Assembly: GCA_000934455.1 (NCBI GenBank)
Contig: KN883509.1
Coordinates: 78,652-103,062 of the forward strand
DNA length: 24,411 nt
Source: Apostichopus parvimensis
Taxonomy: Eukaryota > Echinodermata > Holothuroidea > Aspidochirotida > Stichopodidae
Direction of reading: 5' to 3'
Below the pieces are notes generated by a model that made no database searches, was not told the DNA's origin, and saw only the letters and a list, made by a program, of their open reading frames with translations. Within the stretch, counting starts at the first letter, position 1. Every line of letters begins with the position of its first letter. Shown here one piece after another: positions 1 to 9,400 of this stretch. The position numbers and the translations under genes are program-made.

Positions 1-264
1 ATTTGTTTAAACATTTTCCAAGGTGTAACTTAATGCACAAAGTTTTCTCCTGATATTTGATTAAGATGATTTAAACTAATACATGACAACTATAAGTCAT
101 ATCCATCAGATTTCGTTACATGCAATTCTTGTCATCATTTTTACTTTTTAGTTATGCATAGAAAGGTTTTCATTCATCAAAAGATTAAACTGATGTCCAA
201 CAGTTTTGGTGTCAGTCTTCGCTGTTCTTACCAGATAGCTTGGTTTTGTGAATCCTTCTTGTAG

Positions 265-458
265 ATCGAAGTTGCCGAACAGAGGGCCAATTGCAAGTCA
301 CTCAGAAAACAGTTGGACAGACATGAAGATGACTTTGAAAACAGACAAGAAGAGTTAACGAAAATAGAAACGGAAAATAGTAAACTGAAGAGGCGATATG
401 ATAGGATGAGAGCAAGCTATGAAGGCCAGCTACAACTGAATGAAGTAGGGGATAACAG
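265..458 (+). CDS. CEP128: CEP128-like exon A (first exon in window)
   Basis: The acceptor is a pyrimidine/T-rich tract ending TTGTAG at 264. The frame starts in phase 0 at ATC; the +1 frame meets a stop early. The exon encodes coiled coil with a KIETENSKLKRRYDRMR core, comparable to NENENKKLKLKYQ of vertebrate CEP128. Two GT donors are possible, after 444 and after 458. I chose 458|459 (AACAG|GTAGGG) for three reasons. It is the better consensus. It leaves phase 2, which the next exon needs. It also makes the stretch from KLKRRY to GIAKE exactly as long (58 residues) as the vertebrate counterpart. The last 14 bases (GTAGGGGATAACAG, residues V-G-D-N-R with the next exon) are identical to units of the minisatellite that follows. 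Confidence 0.85.
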
Positions 459-3400
459 GTAGGGATAACAGGGAGGGGATAACAGGTAGGGGTAACACGT
501 AGGGGGTAACAGGTAGGGGCACAAGTAGGGGATAAATGATACAATAACAAGTAAGGATAATGGAGAGGCGGTATGATAGGATGAGAGCAAGCTATGAAGG
601 CCAGCTTCAACTGAATGAAGTAGGGGATAACAGGTAGGGGTACAAGTAGGGGGTAACAGGTAGGGGTAACAAGGAGGGTATAACAGGTAGGGATACAAGT
701 AGGGGATAACAGGAAGGGGATAACGGAGGGGTAACAAGTAGGGAATAACAGGTAGGGGTAACTAGTTGGGGATAACTGATACAATAACAAGTAGGGATAA
801 CAGGAAGGGGATAACGGAGGGGTAACAAGTAGGGAATAACAGGTAGGGGTAACTAGTTGGGGATAACTGATGCAATAAAAAGTAGGGATAATGGAGAGGG
901 GATTAAAGAGAGGGGTCACTTATAAGATAACAGTTAGGGGTAACAAGTAAGAAATAACAGGGACTGGATAACAGGTAAGGAGAACAGGTTAGGGATGAAC
1001 AATAGGGGATAACTGATATGATAACATGTAGAGATAACGAGGACAAGAGGTAGGTGATACACAGGTAAGAGCTAAGGGAAAACCAGAAGGTGATACCAGG
1101 GAGGAGATAACAGGTAGAGATAGCCAGTTGGGGGATAAAAAGCAGGGGAAAAGGTAGGAGATAGCAGACATGGGACAATACGTAGGGGATAACAAGTAGG
1201 AATAACAGCTAGGAAAACTTTGTATCAAAAAGAATGAAGTTGCTTAAATCTAAAATGGAAATACTAAGCAAAAAACGGGTCATAGATTTGGACAGCAGCT
1301 TATGCTAGAACTGTATGTTCCAAATGGATTTAGCTCTCTGGAAAGTTTTGAAGTCTAGTTCTGTATCCAAGTTTATTGGAAGACATGGTGGGAAAGACCC
1401 TACAATGATTTTGACATGTGTGCTGTGAGTCGTTCCCTGTACTAGATACATAGCTCACTTTCAAACTTTCAGATGCCAGTTATGAAAACAATTTTAAAAT
1501 GAACCCAAGGAATTTCCCTGATGAGAGTTCACCTTTCATTGTTGAATAAGTTTTAAAAAATAGGGGAGGGGGGGGGGGGAATTAAAACTTTGATTGAATA
1601 ATTTTTTATAGGCTTCTTGTAACATTGTCATAGCGTGTATGTTGTATAGGTTTATGCATTGAACAAAACAGACTGATGGACCTTTTCACCGTCATTTTCC
1701 ATTTTTCGCTTTCAGGGCATCTCATCTGAATAGTCAAATTCAAGTGTTACAAGAGACTTGCGACAAACAGCAAATAGATTACGAAAGCTGTCTGAGAGGT
1801 ATAGCGAAGGAAGTCGATGCTCTCTTGGCAGTGATTTGTCAAGAGACATCAGAGGAAACTCTTTTATTATGCAAATCACCATCCAAATCACAGTTGGAGG
1901 GTCATCCGGATAGATGGCTGGCTGATCTTAAGGTATGAAATTCATTCTTACAACCAATTATCCACATCTTCGATAGCAAATATACATAGGAAATGTTCTT
2001 TGCCTGTGTGAAGGATATTTAGGAAGGAAATGCTGTTTCCTCCGGATATAGCCATATATTTATGCCTCACTGTGATAATCTGGTGCATTGTGATATTATC
2101 TGTTGGAATTGGGATTGCTTGAAGTGACTCTGGAATGCACCTCAGAGATTTGAGAAATTTCAGATACTAACCACCACTCTTTAGAACGTGGTATGTTCTA
2201 GTATCTTTGACACACTCAGTTTCGGGTCAAGTTTTGTCAGGACCTTTGAAAGTAAATTAAAATGTAGACCTGAAACAGAGAAATGCCTTCAACTTATTAT
2301 ATAAAAGTTACATTTTGTGTTGAATTTGCTACAATCTTCTATGGTACCATACATTACCATTAAAGGATAGACCAGGAATCTGAGAAAATAATTTATATTT
2401 TACTTTAAAGTTGAAAACACAACAACATTCCACAACTGGTGAAATTATTTTGACTCAAGTAATAAATACACATCATTGTATACTTGGACGTATGATTTAT
2501 GATTTGAAATACTAATAATTAAAAAAAAAAATCTGAGATTCAAATTTTTCTTGATTAGATTAAATGGTCAATAAATTTCTAAATATTTGTTCGAGAAATA
2601 TCTCTAAGTCAAATATATGTCATATATTATGTCTTTAGTCATGCATGTCTGAGCCCAACTTAAAATGCAGTGTTAATATCGGAACACCAGACACCTGCAT
2701 TAACCAAATTCATAGCAAAGATGAGTTTCTCTCATTTACCATGTGTAGTGATGTCGAGCCTACCATTAATAGCATGCCATAATTCGTGTCTTTTCTGGGA
2801 AAAGGTTCCCTTTTGTTTCATGGAACTATTTATACCGTAACTGCCATTAATTATTAGGCTTGCAAGGTTATAAGTTAACTGGAAAAATTAAGTCAAGATG
2901 GAAACATTTGAATTTATTCAATTTTTTTCTCTCTCCCACCGCCCTCCCCAGAATTTGTGTCTGTCCTGGGAAAAGGTTCCCTTTTTGTTTTGTTTCCTGG
3001 AACTATTGATACTGTAATTGCTATAATTTATTAGGCTTGCAAGGTTATAAGTTTAACTGTAAAAATTAAGTCAAGATGGAAACATTTTAATTTATTCAAT
3101 TTTTTTCTCCCACCCCCCTTCCCCCCAAAAAATAGACAAAGTTGCAGTGGGCAAAGGAAGAAATTAGGAGTTTGATCTTGAAGAGGAAGAAGCTCAAGTC
3201 GGAATTAAATCGTAGTCGTGCGGAAGCAGAAGACAATCTTCAAAGCCACCATCTGGAGAAATCTATGATTGAGAGCGACTTTGAAAAACAGGAAGACATC
3301 TTACAACAGCTTGCAGTGTCTAAAAGAGGCAAGTTTGATAACATATCGAATATAACATTCTTTATTTTAAACCTGTCTGTTTTGGTTGCCTGACAGACCT

Positions 3401-6400
3401 ACGCTGCAATGCGTATTGTGTATAAAGGAACCTGGTTGTGTTGCCAATGTAGTGTTTTTCTATTCCAAGCAAAACTTTGACCACAAAAATACCGGTAGCA
3501 TTATGCAACACTTGCATTTTTCTTGAAAAGGTAGTCTGTTTTGTGATATGATATACATGTGAATTGAAATTTACTATGTAAAATCTAGGTTTCTCCTAAT
3601 CTGTCTCATTTTGACATTTTTTACAACTTTTGTGTAGAAATTTACGACTTCTTTCGTGTTAAAACTGAAACAGAATAAGCTTTGATTCAAGTTGTGTGGT
3701 GTTTTACATGTCATAGGCATTTGGCGTAGCCTAAAACGTGATCTGAGAATAATTCACCCGATGTGATTTATGAAACCAGAAAGATTTATGTATGTACTAT
3801 CGGTTGAACCTTGCAATGTATATTTTTGAAAACACAACTTTATTTTTTCACCCTGGCAAAGTCAATCCCAGGGTACTGCTATCTACCTTTACTATTTCTT
3901 TTTTCACTGTCATCGACTCTTCAAGTTTTGTCCAGGAGTTCATCAAATTAACATGTACCCGTACACATCGTCATCTTCTATGGCAAGATCACAAGCTTAG
4001 TTGTACGTTGTTTATGTAACATTAATGTGATTACAATGTCCTTGTGTTCTTTAGTAGTAGTATACTTTCTGCAACAAAAAAGAAAGAAAACAAATGACTT
4101 TAAAGTTGGTAAAGAGCGCCCGAGTTTTCAGAGTCTTCCCCAAGGTCTTGTTAAGTTTATTAAAAAATTTGCATTTTTGCCCAAAAAAATTACAAAAAAA
4201 ATTAATAAAATTTTTTATTAAAAAATTGCAGTGCATGATAATTGAAAACAAATATGTTCAGTGGTGACAGATGTTCTGGTTTGCTTATGAAGACTTTCAA
4301 AGGGTTCAGCTTCGTTGGTAATACATTTGGAAGAATTTATAAATCTTGCTTCTGAAACATGTAGAGTCTTTGTTGTTAGTGGACACTGCCCTTGCTTACA
4401 GCGTATGTGGCGCTGTAACTAGGGTTGCATGATACTAGCGAATGAAATGCAACACTGTGCTTATAATTTTGAGCAGTTGTTTTGGTCTCTTTATTCTAGA
4501 TTTAGAAATTAAAAACTTGGAGAGGAGCCAAGAGGTGTCTTCTCTGCAAAGGCAGGTCGCTAGTCTCGAGGCACACATTGGAAAGGTGGGTTGCTCGCTT
4601 TTCATTTTCAGAGAAAAATGTAGAGAATTATTTCAAGTTAAAATCATGTTTCTTCTTTCGTTCTTTCAATCAAATAAATTGTAACAATCATTTCAGAAGA
4701 GATTAGGTTAAATCATAATAAGTGAGAATATCAATACTGACATTAAATCATATGAGAATAAATATTAGAAGCAAAAAGAGTAGGACATACAGACGAAAGA
4801 TAATTGAATGATTGTGGAGACTACTAAGAATATTTAACATCAAACTTGTGGAAGGGAAGTCCCCGGAGAGTAAGAAAAACAGGCAAAGGGGGAAAATAAG
4901 GATGGATAAGGAAGCAAAAAAAGAAAGCAAAAAGGGTTTGTAAGTGACTGGTGTATGTAAACGATTATGGTACAAGTAGAGGTTTAAGGTTTAAGGATCC
5001 ATGACGCATCTTTCCACTGTAGAAGAGTTGGTTGGAGAATGAAAGCAATTGTTTATACTTGGTTTGGTAGTTCATAAATTTTACCCAAAACTTATATAAT
5101 ATTACTCAAAATAAGATTGCAATTCATCAAACTAAGATGTTGCCTAAACATTTTGTCATCAGAGAAACATTTTTCTTGTTTACTTAACTTTGATCAGTTG
5201 TATTTTAAAGTGTTTGCAAAGAGAAATGAATTGAAATCATACAAAACATATGGAATAGTAAATAATAAATATTTTTGATGATTTTACTCAATTCTAACAA
5301 TTTTGTCATCTGATACTTCTTACATCATACAAGTATTAGGAACATGCAAAAGTAGCAGATCTGAATCTGCCAATTTTTTTTTTAACTTTTTGAACAATAG
5401 TTGAAATGACTCGTAGATAGTAAAGGTAATGTGCTGCGTTATTATAGACTTTCACTATTGAAAAGTTTAGATGATTTATGGAACTTCTTGGTTTCCATGG
5501 ATATATCCAAGGTTTATCATCAATGAGGTTTATAAAAAAGAATATAAAAGAACCTATAAAGTAAACTCATAAATCAGGATATGTTTTTTCTTTTACATAT
5601 ATGAAAATAGTTCTTTATAGTAGTTTTTTTCTTCTTTCCAGGATTAACTTTGCTTCAGGAATATCCCATTATGCCAAATCCACCACTCTCATTGCTAAAT
5701 TATATCTTAAATAGCTTCTTCTGATATCATTTGTTTCGTTAAGTGCATCATACTCCTCGAATGACTCTGCATCTCTTAAATTTGATAAAGTGGAAAGATT
5801 TTTGAAGAATGAACATTAAAGAGCAGTCCAGTCATTTTGATTTTACCGTGAGGCTAGAATAAATCGTAAGGGATATTTGATTTTGACAAAATAGAGTTGT
5901 TTTATTGTCATGAGTAATCCTTTGAAAAGTTCGAAAATAGAGGAGTGCACATGAGTATTTATCTGTCATTCACCCGCAAAGGTTGCACACTCTTTAAAAA
6001 GTTCCCTTTGATCGTTCCTTTAGAGCGCAAGCCTCATGGAACAGTCTACGTTAGCATTTCCAGATATCTCAACCCTGGATGGTCCATCTCTTACTCAGGA
6101 CCTGGACAGACTACAGGTAATTTTTACATTAAAGCTTCATCCATTTATAATTACTTAATTAATTACTGCGTTTTATCATTTTGTTGCAAAATTACTCAAT
6201 TATTAATTCAGTTGACCGGAAGGCAATCACGCATATATTTAATCCGATCAGGACAAATGTATTTCTTCTTTGCTCCAACACTGTAGTTAATCTGCTGGTA
6301 TTTGTCAAAAAACAAAAGACAATTGACCCTAGTAGAAGAAGATACACACCTTTTGAAACTGACAGTAGTTTATTTACTAGTAGACCTCCAGTAGAAATTA

Positions 6401-9400
6401 TGCTGATTTCAGTTTTATGCCCCGCCCTCGCACTGGCACCCCTGACACCAGTTTGCATTACCTGTGTTGTGGGACCCCCAAATATTGCACTCCTTTACTT
6501 TGAAGTGCCACCCCCACACCCCCCCTTCTAACTGGGTAGGTACACACAGTACCGTTACAGCCTGCATATTCGGACCTTCAAGATGGTGCCCTGCTAGTTA
6601 ACAAATCTTGTAGAGTTTCAAACACTAATGCGCACCTTTTTCCTGTAACAAAACTGAGGTATATTAGTTCATGAACCCACATTGTACTGCTTCATGAATC
6701 ATAATAACTCTCTCTCAAAAAGAAAAGAAAAGAAAAAGTAAAGAAAAGCTGAAATAAAATGTGCCCAGTTTTTTAGCCAGAATTCCTGCAAATGAAATAA
6801 ACCAATGAGAGTTTATATATTTATTTCTTCCAGTAATTGATTTCTCATTGTATTTGTTTTGCTAGAAAATCCAAATTTGGGGCATGTTTGTTAAATCTTG
6901 CCACAAGTATGAGCTTTGAGGTTAACTAAAGAGAGGCGTAGATCAATGTTGGTACTAAAGAATTGTTGAAAATTCACAAGAAAGAGGCGATTAGTTTCTA
7001 AATCTTCACCTTGATCTAATGTGATGATAAAATTATAATATTTGGAGAGGGTTCATGAGTACAGTAGTAATACAAATGATAGCTCTGGTATCTTCTATAA
7101 AGTTCATATAAGTTCCTCCCTCCGCCTCCCATTCCCTCCCCCCTCCCCCTCCCTCTCCCCCTCTCCTTCCCCTTATTTTTACATAGCCTGCATTACCATT
7201 TTGTTTTCCCATTACAATTAATCCAGGTGATTCTAAGAATGCAAAATTTCCCTCAATCTCCCCCCCCCCCCTTTTGTCTTAAATCACCTACATTACCATT
7301 TTATTTCCCTTTAACAATTAAGGATATCTTCTATGTCTGTGATTGTTTGATTAAACCGAAAACTGTTTGTGTTGATAGTTCTCCTGTCGCTGGTCAGCGA
7401 TTATCTCTGTCCAGGTGATTCTAAGAATGCTAAAAGGAAGAATATGACGAGTGACAGATTACGACGCAGTTACTTCCAGGGTTGAAAAACAGCTCTGCCA
7501 TCACAAAGGAGGCCTCCCCCCCCCCGATGTCGTTATCGAGGAATGAATAATTGCCTAACCATAAAACCCAATGATCACTTCACAATTCATTCTGCCGACA
7601 AGAGAAACACTTTTTACTCTACTCTGATTTCTGGTTGTTTTTCTTCCACACCGACAGGAACTTCAAATTGAAAAGGAAAGGATCAACGAAAGATACTTGA
7701 AGTAAGAAAAAATTCCCTGTTTTTGGTTTTTTAAAGTTAAAATAAGAGAAGAAATCAGAGACCAAAACAAATGTAAAAAACACTAAAGAGGAAAAGAAAA
7801 GAAAGAAAACGAGAGAGAGACAATGCTTTCAACAAAATGAAACGTCTTGAAATAAAAAAAAAACCCCGACGGTATATAGTCTCTCCTCGTCTCTTGAGAA
7901 GAGGGTTTTTGCCGAGTTAAGCACATAGAGTGGATGTGAGATTGGTTCTACCTTTGACAAGTGAGGTGTTGATGTATGGTTTGTACAGAGTGGAATTCCA
8001 AAAGTGTAAATGGTCGTTCCATGCTCTGTGAGTGACATAAATCATGGTGAGGGGGAAAAGAACCAGGTCAATGTTTCTCAGATTGGTATTCTGCATTTGT
8101 GTACTTCAAAAAGGAAGAAAAAGAGGAAAGTAAAACACCCTGGAGAGATCGAAATTTGAAGAGAAGGCCTGGAAGAGAAGATTTTTACAAATGAGAAAAG
8201 ATGTGTCAATGTTTATTTTAAGGAAAATAGTATCTAAAGTTACAGGACGTTTGACTCTTTTTTTGTCTTCTGACGAAAAAGTATGTGTACAATTTCATGA
8301 ACCAAATTTCAGTTGCAGTTTTTTTTCATAGTAATGATAGCAAAAATTTTGTCAAAAATTTAGGCATGAAAATGTCTTTTTTCAAACACATCAATATTTC
8401 CTCATGAAGATAATTTTAGGTACAATAAAACACACACACGACCCCCCCCCCCCAAAAAAAAACAAACAAACAAGAAAAACACCAAGAATGTGAATTATGG
8501 GGAGAATCTGCGATGTTTATAATGCCTTTGAATTTCTGTCCCTTTTCAAGTGTGATTGAAAGTTGATACATTTGGATTGTTTGGTATGAGTTTAACATAC
8601 TAACAGATCCAGTTATCCATGATTATACATGTGTGTTTGGTATTCAAGAAAGGTGTGTTCCCTGCCTCATGAGTAGAAATGTTTCACAACTGCAGATTGT
8701 AAAGACAACACTTAGCCACTTGCAGCTGATCTGCCCTGATCATATCACTCATTTATCTGCTCTCATAAAAATATGTTTGCTTGTCGATATAAAATTCATT
8801 TTCGTGTTCGAATCAGAACGGAGAATTATCACGTTGCCTCTTTCCTTTTGCCTTTTGGTGCTCAAAATTAACAGAATCATCTTTTAGAAATATTCCGTGT
8901 TGCCATTTGACAGTCAATCAAACTGTACATCCTCTTGTGTACATTATAGTTGTCTACAATAAAAAAAAGAAAAAAAAAAGAAGAAAAACAAGAAAAGTGA
9001 GGTTTGTTTAAGATTCAAAGCCCAGTGATATTAGGAAACTGATTGGCCAAACATAAACAGCTTAACATTTTCATCCTACCTTGCTGACATGAATCTTGGC
9101 ATTGTAAAAATGTTTGCTGGTTTTGTTAAAGAGATTTCTTCTACAGTAGCAGTACTAATAAATAATTGAGTCTAGACAAACCCACCGAGGCTGTTAGTTT
9201 CTGTAAGTCTTTACAAGATACAAATCATATATCATGACCAGCAAAAGCAAAGTTTTTACATTATAGTGAGAGACAACTCGTAACGTCAAAATTGATTTGT
9301 TGGAAGCAGACATGTTTTGCTTATTTCTCATCAGAACAAAAAAAAATGACTTTTAGTGTAAATAAAATGTATGATTGTTGGATATGATGTCTTTGTGTTT

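Noticed and set aside
444..446. Exon A ending at 444 with donor GTAGGG at 445
   Set aside because: It leaves phase 0, which does not join exon B's frame, and it makes the protein shorter than the collinear vertebrate segment. 458|459 fits both.
302..1228. Long minus-strand open frames (up to 205 codons) with YPLLVTPTCYP-type repeats
   Set aside because: They are the reverse translation of the 13-14-base minisatellite, whose complement happens to lack stops. They overlap exon A on the other strand and have no independent support.
5941..6286. Possible extra exon in intron 4 (open stretch with CTACAG|GTAATT donor)
   Set aside because: The nearest upstream AG has no pyrimidine tract, the resulting 176-nt length would break the phase-0 frame, and the peptide is not coiled coil or recognisable.
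6181..6531. Overlapping open frames on both strands
   Set aside because: They are mutually overlapping, contain proline-rich C-run translation at one end, and have no splice context or recognised domain.
8800..8820. GTTCGAATC resembling a tRNA T-loop (B box)
   Set aside because: No matching A box, acceptor stem or anticodon arm upstream at the required distance.
8633..8887. Open frame in intron 5
   Set aside because: AT-rich hydrophobic translation with no similarity or splice support. It lies within an intron of a well-supported gene.
8957..9000. AATAAA followed by A-rich tract as a retroposed gene tail
   Set aside because: No recognisable coding or SINE body upstream and no flanking duplication. 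A-rich low complexity is common in this window.
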